Source of the DNA: Aspidiotus rigidus
Lineage: Eukaryota > Arthropoda > Insecta > Hemiptera > Diaspididae
Assembly (NCBI GenBank): GCA_035079385.1
Contig: JAVHKY010000013.1
Location: 17,730,001-17,794,000, forward strand
Length of the DNA stretch: 64,000 nucleotides
Direction of reading: 5' to 3'
Both the position numbers and the translations under genes were made by a program. The notes beneath the pieces were generated by a model. It had not been told where the DNA came from, ran no database searches, and saw only the letters and a list, made by a program, of their open reading frames with translations. Positions within the stretch are counted from its first letter, which is position 1. Every line of letters starts with the position of its first letter. Of the stretch, positions 33,493 to 45,594 are shown one piece after another.

Positions 33493-36400
33493 GTAAGTTT
33501 TGTAATTACTCTCGTATATTGTATGATGAAACAATAGATGTGCTTTACATGCATTGCATTGTGCTATAAAATGAAGATCATAAGACGATGATCGATTTTA
33601 TTCGGTATAGTCCACGACCTCGAGATATCCTCACGGAACACTAGTAGTTGTGCATTTAGGCTCCTACCAGGTGCTCCTAAGACCTGTGTGTGCGAGCAGG
33701 TATTATCGATAATTATTTGTATTTTTCGTGTCCTAAATTTTATGAAGACGCAGCAAAAATACATCAACCATCGACACTTTTACGACAGTTGAGGGAATGT
33801 GCGATTGAGGTCGCGTACCTGGAAATTATTTATCGATCAATCACTCTTACTGAGTAACGCATCTTCAACGCCAATAACTTGTCGAGTGTATGAACTTGGT
33901 AGATTACTAAGATGACTTTCACATACTCCAGCCGATCAGCTGATTTTGATGAATAAATATAAAGTAAAAATGTAGTATGTATTGCGAAAAGTTTTTTGGT
34001 TTAGGGATTGTCACCTGCTTTTTAGCCGTGCGCATGATTTTTAGAATTGAAAACCATGTATGTGCTTGTTACTCGGCGGTCACCTGATATACCAGTTCTA
34101 CCTAGTAGTAAGCCTGGGGAGCCAGTGATTTCAGGCCCCGGCTCTAGACTGAAGAGCTCTACCTTGAGAGCGGAGCTTCGAGAAAAAAAAACTGGCTCGG
34201 AGCCAGAGCCCAATTACAGGTGCACAAGGAGCCAGCTTCGGCTTCGGAGGAATCTGGATTTTTGTCTTTTATAATGTAGATGCTACAGCTCAAAAGTTGA
34301 AATTTTAAAAATTTTGAGGTACGAAGCCCTGTCGAGTAAAGATTTGGAAAAACTTTTTTGAACACCGAACCCTGTAGTGAAGAGGTTTGACTTCTATATC
34401 GTTTGAGGAAAATATCTTAGTGTCGGGGTGCACCGTCGATGAAGGGGTGTACTTGGCTCGTGAAAACGAGTATTAAAAACATGGTACTGGAAAAAGTTTC
34501 TCACAATTCAAGTTTTCGATATGTTCTTCAGAAAGATTCAAGCAAGAAACTGCTTGGAATATCGGTAGCATCTCTTTAAGAAAGGCGTGACATTTATCGC
34601 GACATAAACTTTGCTTCTTGAAATGTAGGGCGCATATAAAAGCTGATTCAGGATCTATATCGTATCGAACAGAACCACGAGCTTGGCAGATGAATTAAAT
34701 CCATTCCATTTTACATGCGGAATTAGAGGTGTTATAGTAGCAGAACTGAAACATTTTCTCCTATACGCTCTTTATTTCGCTTTGAAGTCGTCGAAAATTC
34801 GTCCATTTTCTGGACTGTCCCTATGCCGCCTTCCGTAGGAATTTTCTGTTCAACATTTCCGGAGGTCGAAAATATTCTTTGGAAAATGGAACTTGAGTAA
34901 CTTTTTTGTGAAGTATTGCCCTTACGAGGACTCAGAAGATTTTCGACTGCAGATCAAAGTAAAAGATGACTAACTTTATAAAAATGAGTGACGTCATCAG
35001 GAAAGCAGAAGAAAGATGTACCAGCGATGTGATGATTTTTTCGAGCCTTCCTCCTGATACAATGTACAGCTAAATTTTTCGATGTCTCAAGGTCAAAAGA
35101 ACGAGGGAAGTGAAAATTCTGGGCGGACAATAGATATTACAAAAGTTTCGTGAGCATTATCTCCCATTTCTCTCACACATGTTTGCCAACCGTCACAGTT
35201 ATAGTGAGTTGGTTTTTATCCCTTTTCCGGGTCATTCTTTGTCACTTTTAGTCCCAAAAAGTCACTATTAGTAGCTGACTTTGTAAGATCGAAAGAAGAG
35301 GAAGGAAAAAACTTACGGGATCTTTAACGGGATTAAACGAGGGGTGACAGGGAACCTGTTTTATAGGGGATTTATGACGTCATCAGATTGTGACGTCATA
35401 GATCGAGACTTTGGAGCTTCATGTGATAGGAGGGGAACTTGGAAAAATTTCGACCTCTGAACTACAGATGATAGGAGGGAGGCTCGGAAAACATTTGGAT
35501 CTCTGAACTCTATATGATAGAAGATTGACCTCTAAACGACCTTGAGGTTGCCGGCCGGCTGGACGGTGGACATTTTTCCGACCCCCCCTCCCTCCCGATA
35601 AAACAGATTCTCTATTAAAAAATGGATGAATACTTGAAAAAACATTATCACTCAATTAAGTGTATTAGGAACCAGTTCCATAGAATTTATTCTGAGGTTG
35701 TAGCGGAAGTCATCCAATTTCCGCCCCGCCCCCTCTATGTTTATTCAACTCATTGACGGAACTTCTCGAGTCCCACCTCTCCTGTCAAGAACGCCAAAAG
35801 AGCTCTAAGAGTTTGCGGATCTTTTTCGGGAGCTCTTGAGAGGCCGCTCCATTTCTGCGTGCGGGCTTCCAACTGTGGATCTAATTACTGGCCTTGATTC
35901 TACACTTCTTCGAAGGCCGAGCTTCGTTCCGGCTCTCCACCTCCAGTCTTTTATAGAGTCATTTTCAGAAACATCAATTATTTTCATCTTTTCAAGTACT
36001 TTCTAGAAAATACATCAATATTCATATTTTGACTATTTTCAGTCGCTTTTTTTGTTTTTTCTAAGCCAGGAAATCATAGAATCAATAGGTTTTGAGTATC
36101 TTTCTTTTTTTATTCTTTGATGGTAGGCCTGCTTCACTGACCCAGTTAGGAATTCACTCATTTGATCCACGTGATGGATGAATCCTCGTCCCTCGTCTTT
36201 TATCTCTCTCTATTTCTCTGTAAATTGTAGCCTACCCCCGCAAGAAACGTCTTAAGCCTCCAGAGTCTCAACGTAGCCCTCTTCCCCTGACCCCACGTGT
36301 AGCCTAAGCCTCTTCAGTCCAGCTAATATGCCCGTATTATTACCTAGATGAAAATTTCAAGCCCCATTCGCATCGGGGGTCGACATTTTTTCCAGCTCTA

Positions 36401-38289
36401 ATATGGGTCAATTTCAAAACTTGATGAAATAAGCGTCGCGTCGCGAGAAAGCGTAACGCAAATTCCCAACTGCCCCTTAACCCAAAGCATGTACGTGTCT
36501 CGAAATGCAGCTCAATCCCTTCCTTCCCGATAGATGTATCCAGGAGGAGGTTAGAGAGTCTCAGCAGGTATGATGGGTTTTGATATGTCGCATGTCAGTA
36601 CTGAACACCCTATCCTGATCTAGAAATTTGACTACTGCTCGTGGTACCACGATTTAAAGACTTGGAAAACTTCCACTACATGTTTCATGCCTCTAGGCTG
36701 GTTTTGTATGGGACAATTTAATTAGTTACCTCCCTGTTCTTCTCCTGCCAATACTGGTCACTTCAGGGAGTTAGGTATACGTCTATAGAGGAGGACGACC
36801 GTTCTCATAGTGGTCAAGATCTAAAAAACTGTTTTGAGATGAATCTGCCTTATTTCAATGAAGAATTTTCAACTCTGCTGTCTTCGAATTTTTCAGAATC
36901 AAATCGCTGATTTTATAACGAAGGAGAGGAAGGGCTTAGCTTGAGTGGTTAGTTGGAAATTTAGAAGATTTTATAGACTAATTTTCGATAGTTATCTATT
37001 GATATTTTAAGCCGATAAAATTGGTTCAATTCCTTGTATAATGAGGGAATGAATACTTGCTAATAACAAAGTGAGTCTCACTTGTAATGTTAATCGAAGA
37101 AGGCAGAAATTGGCTTGTGGCTACCAATGGTCTAAAGATTACTTTTTTCTGCCTCGTCTTCTAAAAATTCCATTTCTTCTCAGTTGAAGAATTTCATGTT
37201 TTGTTCAAAGAAGTGTAGATCCCAGAACGACCGATGGTCATTTTGCAGCAATATGAGGACATGCTAAGGAAGGTCCAAGATCGCTCTAGAATGAAGTTTT
37301 GAGCGACTTCGAATTTCTCTTGACCTAATGTGTAATTAATATGCGTAAGTTTGTACTAAATGTTATCAGTCACTTGAATCGATGAGAGAAACAAATCCGT
37401 GATGAAATTTGTCTTACACAGATAATACGAAATATGTATTGCGGATACCTACATATCACGGAAGAAGAGCTGCTCTTAGCGATTATTTTCGTTTACCGTC
37501 TATAATGTTGGAATATAAATTCTGTGTGCGAGCGTAAGTTGTTTCTCCCGGTATACGTGAATGAATTTACTCGTTTATTCGAGTGTTAGTGAAGAAAAAA
37601 AAAGAAAAAAAAATTCCTTCGAATGTTTATCCAAACTGGCCATCATCGAGAAGAACAACAATTCTCGGAATACTTTTCTCGTATAGTTTGAGAGAAGTTG
37701 AAAAAATATTCACTATATTCGCCGGAATTTCACGTACGCGCAGAAAACATACGAGTGCGTGCGCCTTTTGCGATTTGAATAGATTAAAGTATAGACGATA
37801 AATTTTTCGATTTTCTTTTGTTTTCGCTATATCGCTATGCAGAGTGATAGAATACAGGCTGCCTTGAATTGTGCCGAGCTCATCAGCGTAACTTAAGATG
37901 TGTTCGACGGGACACCACCCGTCGTCATTGTTGAAAAAAGAGATACGCGTTATATACCGAATCAAAGGGTTTCTGCAGCACGGTATAAAGGCGAAAGATC
38001 GTTGATCAACGAACTGATCGCCTATCATATGCGAGAACGCTACATACCTAATCCTATTCCATTATCAGAACACATGTTCTCAAATTATTATTTCATACCG
38101 CGTATATTTCGAAACAGCTGCGATTTAGAAGTCGTATCGAAGATGATTACAGGCCAAAGTCGAAAAGATTAGGAATGAGATGTTGTAATGAAAACAGACG
38201 TTCGCGGTTTGAGTGGTAGATGTCAGCCTGCTCGATGCGGTTATTGTCTTTCGTTATTAGAAATACCAACCGCAGAAACTTCAGTCAAT
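33493..38289. other. No gene recognised; scattered short repeats
   Basis: If the exon at 33343 is real this is intron. Short repeats seen are TGACGTCATCAG at 34989-35000 and 35375-35386, and two to three units related to the 63-kb minisatellite at about 35425-35530 (ACTTGGAAAAATTTCGA…GATAGGAGGG). A plus-strand open stretch ending at 38172 has no Met start or convincing acceptor. Confidence 0.4.
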
Positions 38290-39360
38290 TAATGTTCCAA
38301 GAATTGCAAGTAGGAGGACGCTACGCAATACACTTTAGTGGACTTTGAGTTGAGAGGTCGCCAGATGACGGGAAATTGTAAAATGTCCAGAAGATCGACT
38401 GTTTGTAGAACAATTGTTTGAAGAAGGTGGGATTGAAGTGCACGCGTGACCTGCTGGTGAGGATTAGGTATTCGAGATTGGCCAATTGTTGGTACGGCCT
38501 TTGGACTGAAGAGAGCCGATGTGGAAAGATTACACATCTAGTGTGTGTGTGCTTGCGGTACAAAGTCCAGCATACTGATCTATACAGGAGGGAGGTGCGA
38601 GAACCACTGGTCTGTATACAATCAGCCAAATGGACTTTGGGATTCTTCTGTCGCAAAAAATTCGCCTACTTAGCTTTTGAACGGCTGTGGCCGCGGAGGA
38701 TTTTTGGTCCTAGACTTCCTTTCCCCCAATTGTGCTCTCTGGATGTTTAAAACAAGTCACGTTCTGCAGGGTTATGTACCGGTCCTCTCTGTAGTTATCC
38801 GCGCATTACCCTCTGTGTCTACCCTCCTCTCTATACTTTAAGCGGATCGAAATCAATTTTGGTTGCAGTTTTGGGTTGAATAGGCCGCTTTCATCATATT
38901 TGTAGTTGATTTTGAGGCTGAGTTTGTGGCCTCTGTCAGACACTCACGTTTTCACAAGGAACTTTTCTGTTCTTGATTTATTAGTGGTTACACTAGCCAA
39001 GGTGTTGATGGTGTACAGGAGTTTGATGATATTCAGAAAAGAGTCGTATCGCGGTTTACTGAGTCGAATGCCTTTTCCAGATCAATGAACGCTATGTGGA
39101 GGCTCTGCAATTGCTCTCTGTTTTTCTCCTGCGGCTGCTTCAGCTCGAAGATCATGTCTATGGCAGACCTGGTAGCGTGGAAACCACCATGCGTTTCAGG
39201 CAGCTATTGACCTTCACCTGCTGGAGTCGCTTCAGCAATACTTTGGCTAGGATTTTGGCAGCCAGTAGACAGTAACAAGATATCCCTTTAGTTGCCATCC
39301 TCATCAGCCCTGTTCTCATCGTTTTTATGGGCCGGGAGCGCTGATTCATGTGGAAGGCGT
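38290..39360 (-). pseudogene. RTE-type non-LTR reverse transcriptase fragment, heavily decayed
   Basis: Minus strand, several frames. Near 39290-39240 an RT block 1-2-like stretch reads ILLLSTGCQNP / AAKILAKVLLKRLQQV. Then AIDMIFELKQPQEK and IAFIDLEKAFDSVNRD (about 39140-39055) give RT motif A with its catalytic Asp. Further down come a YRPVVLAP…CWTLYRKHT-like segment (about 38600) and ANLEYLI. The YADD palm motif is not visible, and frameshifts and stops are numerous. RTE assignment rests on the motif-A context and the tail. It is cut at its 5' side just before the MITE at 39370. Confidence 0.75.
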
Positions 39361-39366
39361 TCTCAG

Positions 39367-39753
39367 TAAGGGGACGTCCATAAATTACGTGAGGCCTTTT
39401 CGAGGGTGAGGGGGTCCAGTCAAGTCTCACCAAAACTCACGTGAGGGGGAGGAGGGGTGCCGACAAATCTCACGTAATTTTTTTCTCATACAAATACATT
39501 CTAAAATATTGCCAAACTGGCTTAAATTTAATAAAAACTAGTCCTATTTGAATAGGTATAAAAAAATTACGTTTTTTTAATAGATAAACGCAATTAAGCA
39601 CAGATAAACGTATTTAAAGAAAAAATACACATTTTGGAAAATCTCACGCGCGATAAGAGGGGGGAGGGAGGGGGTCAAGGAAAATCTCACGATATCTCAC
39701 CCTAGGGGGTCGAAAAATCACAAAAATCGCCTCACGTAATTTACGCCCCCTAA
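39367..39753. mobile_element. MITE with TAA target duplication
   Basis: A 381-bp non-coding element, 39370-39750. The left end GGGGACGTCCATAAATTACG and the reverse-complemented right end GGGGGCGTAAATTACG both run on into TGAGGC; they differ by a 4-bp indel. TAA flanks both sides (39367-39369 and 39751-39753). A 3-bp TAA duplication fits the PIF/Harbinger group, while TA alone would fit other groups; the class is inference. The interior has G-runs and TCTCACG words near both ends. Confidence 0.8.
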
Positions 39754-39865
39754 TGGTATCGAAAAGATAGTGAGTAAACGACCTCGGGCAAATGACTGCC
39801 CGGAATGTATCTTTCGTGGAATCGTAATGAAATTGAGAAGAGATATCATTTGCACTTTTTCCTCA

Positions 39866-39871
39866 TTTATT
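39866..39871 (-). terminator. Candidate polyadenylation signal for the 40065-41705 gene
   Basis: AATAAA on the minus strand about 195 bases past the stop codon at 40065. Position and orientation suit the three-exon gene; a hexamer alone is weak evidence. Confidence 0.35.
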
Positions 39872-40064
39872 AGAGTGATAAAATATATGATAAAGTTTAG
39901 CCCAAAATCAAGATCAACATGGATCGCTTTGAATCCGTTGACATTGTATTGAAATTAATTAATCTAGTTGAATATTGGTTCGAAGTAACTTTCGGATTTC
40001 TCTTCGTGTGGCGCGAAGGGTGGGAGAGTATCGCATAGGGGGAATGAATGTTGGGACTTATTCA

Positions 40065-41705
40065 TTAATATAATAGGTATTGCACAACATTCGAACTCAA
40101 GTAGTGAAGGTATTTATAGGTCCTATTGACGGGAGAAGCGTACACGAAAAAATTGTCTGATCTGGAGCCGTAAGATACGTAAAAATTGAACGAGAATCCT
40201 AAAAATAATGTCGTCTGACAATTTATCATCCATTCCTTCCGTTCTACTTCGTTTGAGTAGTTCTTGAAGGCTACAGTCATTTTTTCGCATCCGATGTTCT
40301 CCTCGTCGTATGATACCAATCTACCGCGGTATTCGAATCCCCACGAGTTCATTACCGAATTACAAATCTGAATGAGCTTGCTTTGAGGAAGACGACAGAC
40401 GGGATCATCATGTGCTTTCTCGACTGTAAATATACAATAAATTTGATTTACAAATGCTTAAAGATACGCTCAATTTCCTAACAGAGATATAGGTCTGAAA
40501 GATTATACATTTCTCAGGTCGTTACCGAACCACCTTGACTATATTTTGGATAAGTAGGTTTTACCCACGAGTATCTATAAAAGAATGTTGTAGATGAAAA
40601 TGTTTGAAATAATTGCTGATTAAATGCCGAATTCTTGATGGGCATATCAAGTAGATAAAAGCAAGGAGAATGGGTAAAGATAAGCGCGCCTCCTCTCTAA
40701 ATTAAAAAATCCTCTGGCAAAGCCAAATAGAAAAATCAGTTTGTGACGTCAACAGGTGCTGAAATTTTCTTCAAGTTTCCAGACGCGGATTGTGGTGACT
40801 CCCCCCCCTACTCAAAATTTCTTGTCCTAGCCACCGATGTGGATCCTAAAGTCAGATTCCCTCGTCTGTTTTCATCGACAGAATGAGAAGGAGAATCAAC
40901 AAACTACTTCTCACCTGGCCCTCCTCCTCTTCGTGCTTCTTGATACATGTCTTCCAGAGTACTTCTGCTCTCCAGCAGAACTTCAGCCATTTTGACAGCC
41001 ACAAATTTAGGTCCAACAGTCTTCGTGGTATCATCGTACATGAAGACGAAACGACCCGGCACATATATCGCTGTTCTGGTCGTGCTGAGATTTATATTAT
41101 ATTCTTTGGAAAGAAATAGTTTTTCGTACCAAGATTTCTTCGACTTCAGTGCTATGCATCTGAAGCTGTTCTCTTCAACATCTTCATCGATGCTTCCCAC
41201 GTAGAATTTTCGCTTTTTAGAGGGTAGTGTGTACGGCTCCTTAAATGTCACATCATCCTCATCTTGAACAGTCTTCAACGCTGATTCACCGTGTTGCCTG
41301 AAGTCCCAATAGTATCGCGAGTACCATCTGTCCATTCTAGCGTATTTTATATCTAGCTTTCGGAAAATATGGTTATTGAGTATGTTTTTGCATATGTTAC
41401 TTCTGATATGGGGGTCCTTTATATATTCCAATTGGTCTTCTTTCGACTCTGGTAATACGAGAAAATTAATTTGTATGAGAGTGTACAATTTTTTTAAAAA
41501 ATGAATTATCCGGTGCTGCAGTTTACTTCCCGCTCGAACTACTTTACGTACCTGTATTTGCTTTACGAACATTTAGGTAAAAACGCTCCACGTTTTCAAA
41601 TTTAGGAACGACGTTTAAATATTCAGTTGGCTCTCGTTCTCTGCAAACCACTATAGAAAGGACCCAAACGAGAGTGCAATTCCCCAGTACAAAAGACGAA
41701 ATCAT
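40065..41705 (-). CDS. Three-exon gene for a predicted secreted protein of unknown family (348 aa)
   Basis: Minus strand. Exon 1 is 41705-41552 (ATG at 41705), exon 2 is 41448-40915 and exon 3 is 40423-40065 (TAA). Donors are CAG|GTACGT and CAG|GTGAGA; acceptors are TTACCAG and TTTACAG after pyrimidine-rich tracts. Introns are 103 and 491 bp, both phase 1. The coding sum is 1047 bases, exactly 349 codons with no break, which strongly supports the model. Residues 1-20 form a signal peptide (MISSF, then a hydrophobic run ending VVC). The mature part has six cysteines, three N-glycosylation sequons (NLS, NYS, NRT), a Tyr/Arg-rich segment (RWYSRYYWDF) and no transmembrane helix. I recognise no catalytic motif or family. 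It lies downstream of the plus-strand exon at 33343, possibly inside its intron. Confidence 0.75.
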
Positions 41706-43623
41706 CGTGCGGAAAGCCTTTGGAAATATTAACACAGGCTGGAACAGAGAAGAAAAAAGTACAGAACTCCTGATACGTATGAGTATTTGGATACTCGTAC
41801 TTCGAAAATAGAGAAGAAAAAAAATACAGAACTACCGATATTTTTGTGGTACGAGTATTTAGATACTGTATTTTGAAAATAGAGTATGAAAAAAAAAAAC
41901 TGAGTAAATTTTGAGTTTATTTACGCTGCTGCTGAAATCTACGAAGAAAACAAATGCGTTCACTTTCCGGCGTTTAAAATCAGATGTTTTTCGTGACACG
42001 TGAGCCAATATACCTCTTACAAACAAGAAGAAACCTAAAAGTATTCGAAATTTAGAATCATACAAATGTGATCCGTAATAAAATCGGAAGTCGATTGAAA
42101 CCTCCGGAATGTTTCTTTCTCTGTACGTAGATCTCTTGCATGAAAATCGAAGTCCTAAGGTCAAAAAACGTATTTAAGAAATTCTTCAGTGGCCACATCT
42201 TTTGTTATACTTTTTAGTCATGCGAATGAAATTTCCGAAGTCCTTTTAGCGACGTGTAGCTTAGAAATATAAATTTTTCAGAGTCGCTAATTTTCTTCTT
42301 TCGAAAAGCTTTCAATTTGTTCCTCTCTCGAAAGGTTGGTACATCGCTCAAATCCTCTTCACATATCAGTTCTTCCTCAAATATGTGCCCAGATATAGAA
42401 TATTTCCTGCATACCTTTGTCTGTACCGAATAAGCTGTACAGGAAAACCATTTTCAAACTGATATACATCTTATTTTCAAAATGACATACCTACATTCCT
42501 CACGTGGGAGGAATTTGACAGTTGAAAAGTATCTGGAAGTAAATGGGGCAATCTAATGTCCATTGAGCAATCGAGTGGTCATATAGCCTATGACTTAATG
42601 TTACTTCGCTATCAAATCACTAAAAACAAGATTGTTGACTATTCTTTCGCCAGTGTGGATGATGGAAGTGCCTGTCGGCGGGCCTAAGCTGTTTTCTCTC
42701 CTCTTCTAAATTGATTCACAACTTTTCAAGACATATGTAGGCGTTTTTTTTGTATATTCGGTGGTTCGAATCAGATAATTATTTTTCTCATATAACCTGT
42801 AGCGTCAGATCGAAAAAGACTTCATTATAATCGGCAGAAAAGACGACACGATCGAGTAGGAAATCATCGAATTAATGAGTTTGTCAACGCAGTACATAAC
42901 GTATAGCTAATAAACAAATTCGGATACCGATGTTGTGATTTATAATTGAGATAATGGGCTACCCGACTATTATTAGGATTTCGCGTCTAGTTTTCTGACA
43001 TTATACGATATAGGTAAAACAGTAAAACTATTCTGCATCCTACATGAATATGCAGATCGATAATTTTCGAACCGAAAGACGATGTCCAATTTTGGTGCAG
43101 TAGTTTCTGGTTCTTCTCTCTTTATAAATTTATTTTAGATCTATTGATATTTTACCGAATTAGCGTTTTGTTTTTCGGCTATCGTAGCCAGATTTATGAA
43201 AGTAATGAAAACACGTTACTGATGACCATCAGCTAAATTGCTGGAGAAAGAGGGGTTGTCGGTCACAAGAGGAGGACGTTTAGTCGAGAACTATTGTAAA
43301 TTAATTTCTCGGTTCGTTCACTTTGTCTGGCTTGTTTTCACATGAACTTCGGGTTCATTCAAGAATTTGCACAAATTTGTGCCGAATTTTGCACGATGTT
43401 CTCACTGAATAAAACTCGTCGGTGGTCTTTATTTAAGTAGGAAGACCATCGTCAAGATAGGATCCAAGCAGATCAAGAGCCTTCGGTGAAAGTAAGGAGT
43501 AGAGTTATAAAACTGTGGAACCTGTGGAGGATTTCCTGAATTTAAGCTGGCCTTTCTACAAACTTGACAGACCTAGGAAAATTGCTGACTCGTATTATTC
43601 AAAATTAGATGAAAAAAGAGGGC
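41706..43623. other. No gene recognised
   Basis: Upstream flank of the secreted-protein gene. A minus-strand stretch at about 42400-42215 is open for roughly 60 codons, with acidic then basic residues, but has no supported start or splice sites. Confidence 0.4.
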
Positions 43624-43906
43624 TACTCGGAAAAAATTGGAGACGAAGGTTTTATTGCTGAAATGTGTACCCTGTAAGCTCACTGCCGCCAGCTCTCTGG
43701 CAGACCACAGAGGGGGCCGGAACATCTCCCGAATTTTAGTTTTTTACGATTATCTTGGAAAATAAGCCGCCTATGAAAGAATTACAAGACACCAAAAGTG
43801 TTTCTTATAAAATTTCTTACCAGGTAGTGTCACATCTTTCTGCTCCCAGAGCCGTGGAAGTCCACAGGGGGCCGAAACAATTTCGGAATTTTAGTTTTTA
43901 GCGAAG

Positions 43907-44375
43907 AACCCGCTATCCCTTTCGTTGGGGGTTCTTTCAGGAAATTTTTGTCCGCGAGCGCAAGCGCGGTTGCGAACCAAGTTTGGCGACGTCACTAGGT
44001 TGATGACATCACGGGGAGGGGACTTGGAAAAATTTTCACTCTCGAGCCATGTATGATAAGAGGGAGACTTGGAAAAAATATATGGCTAGAGGGTTGACAT
44101 TTTTCCATGTCCCCCTCTTATCATATATGGCTACAGCGTACGACGAACGGCAAATTTCTCAAAAAAAAAAAAAAAAAAACATGAAACAGGTTCGCTGTTA
44201 AATTTTCCACTGTTGAGCTAAATAATTATGACAGGAGGCGGACTTGGTAAAACAACGGCTTCCTTGAAATTGCAGCGCGTTCAAGTTGTCACGTCATCAT
44301 TTTCGGGACATGAAAAAAATTCACGCTCCAAGATTTATATGATGGGAGGGGGACTCGGGACAGCGGGTTCCCCGC
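43907..44375. mobile_element. Short non-coding insertion in the left arm
   Basis: About 465 bp interrupts a unit that is uninterrupted in the mirrored arm near 45870. The ends are imperfect inverted repeats (GAACCCGCTATCCC and, reversed, GAACCCGCTGTCCC). Inside are two to three units of the CTTGGAAAAATTTTCACTCTCGAG / CCCCCTCTTATCATATATGG motif that forms the array at 63 kb, and an A-run at 44161-44179. Looks like a MITE; class unknown. Confidence 0.6.
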
Positions 44376-45488
44376 TGGGCATCTAATTTTTTGCGATTAT
44401 TTCAGAAAATGAACCGTTTATGAAAAAATTACAAGACACAAAAATTACTCCTCGTAAAATTTCCTATAAATTGACATCAAATTTCACCGCCCCCAACTTG
44501 CGTTAATCGGTCCACAAGGGAGAGACCTCGTTTTTCAACATTTTTGTTTTTCCCAATTATCTCGAAAAATACGCTCTTCATGAAAATATTAAACGATACC
44601 AAAATTATTCTCCAGAAAATTTTCTATCAACTGGTGCCCATTTTTACCGCTCCCAAACATCCCTAAATCCATCCAAAGGAAGACGAAACGTCTCCGAAAT
44701 TCGGAAAATACACGATTTAGGAAAAAATTACAAGAGAGCAAAATTATTTCTTATACAATTTCCCATCAAGTGATGCCAAATTTGACCACCCAGCCCCGAC
44801 CTCAGGAGTTCCACAAGGGGCCAGAACGTCTTTTCTTTCGTATTGTTGCAGTCTTGCAGTTATTTCGGGACATAAAGTGTTCAGGGAATGATGACGACAT
44901 TCGTGAATTTGGTTATAATATTTATCAAATGATGATATCATATTTTCAGTCCTTCCACCTCAAATTTGCACGGAAGAATGAAGCGTAATACGCTGAAAAA
45001 TTTTTAATATTCGACCACACGTTACATATATACATGAAAATTAGATGTAAGATAATGCTAAGTGTCATCACTTGATGGAAAATCGTATAAGAAATAATTT
45101 TGCTCTCTTGTAATTTTTTCCTAAACCGTGTATTTTCCGAAATAACTCGGAAAAACTAAAATTTTGAAGACTTTTTGTCCCTCTTTGGATGGATTTACGG
45201 ATGTTTGGAGCGGTAAAAATAGGCATCAGTGGAGAATAATTTTTGTGTCGCGCAATATTTTCATAAAGAGCGTACAATACGAAAAAAAAGACATTCTGGC
45301 CCCTGGTGGAACTCCCAAGGTCAGGGGGGGTGGTCAAATTTGATATCACTTGATGGGAAATTGTATAAGAAATAATTTTGGCCTCTTGTAACTTTTTCCT
45401 AAACCGTGTATTTTCTGAAATAAATGAGAAAAACGAAAGTTCCGAAGACATTTTGCCCCCTCTGGATGGATTTAGGGATTTTTGGGCA

Positions 45489-45594
45489 GTAGGTTTTTTA
45501 GAACGCGGTACATACTAAATTATTAAAGTATTTAAAGTAGCAAATTCCCACATAATCGTGCGGAAATTTGCAACTTTAAATACTTTAATCATTT
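45489..45594. mobile_element. ~105-bp hairpin insertion in the right arm
   Basis: Interrupts a right-arm unit; the sequence TTTAGGGAT.TTTGGG is on both sides. It contains an almost perfect hairpin, ATTAAAGTATTTAAAGTAGC against GCAACTTTAAATACTTTAAT, with a loop around CACATAATCGTGCGG. Its left end resembles 28750-28812. Non-coding. Confidence 0.65.

Noticed and set aside
32958..33554. 198-codon minus-strand open frame opposite the 33343 exon
   Set aside because: No motif; overlaps a better-supported plus-strand exon with good start context and donor. Kept as an alternative only.
37900..38172. Plus-strand 90-codon Tyr/Pro-rich open stretch
   Set aside because: Begins after an in-frame TAA without any ATG, and the only possible acceptor (TTAAG) lacks a pyrimidine tract. 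The overlapping minus-strand frame is no better.
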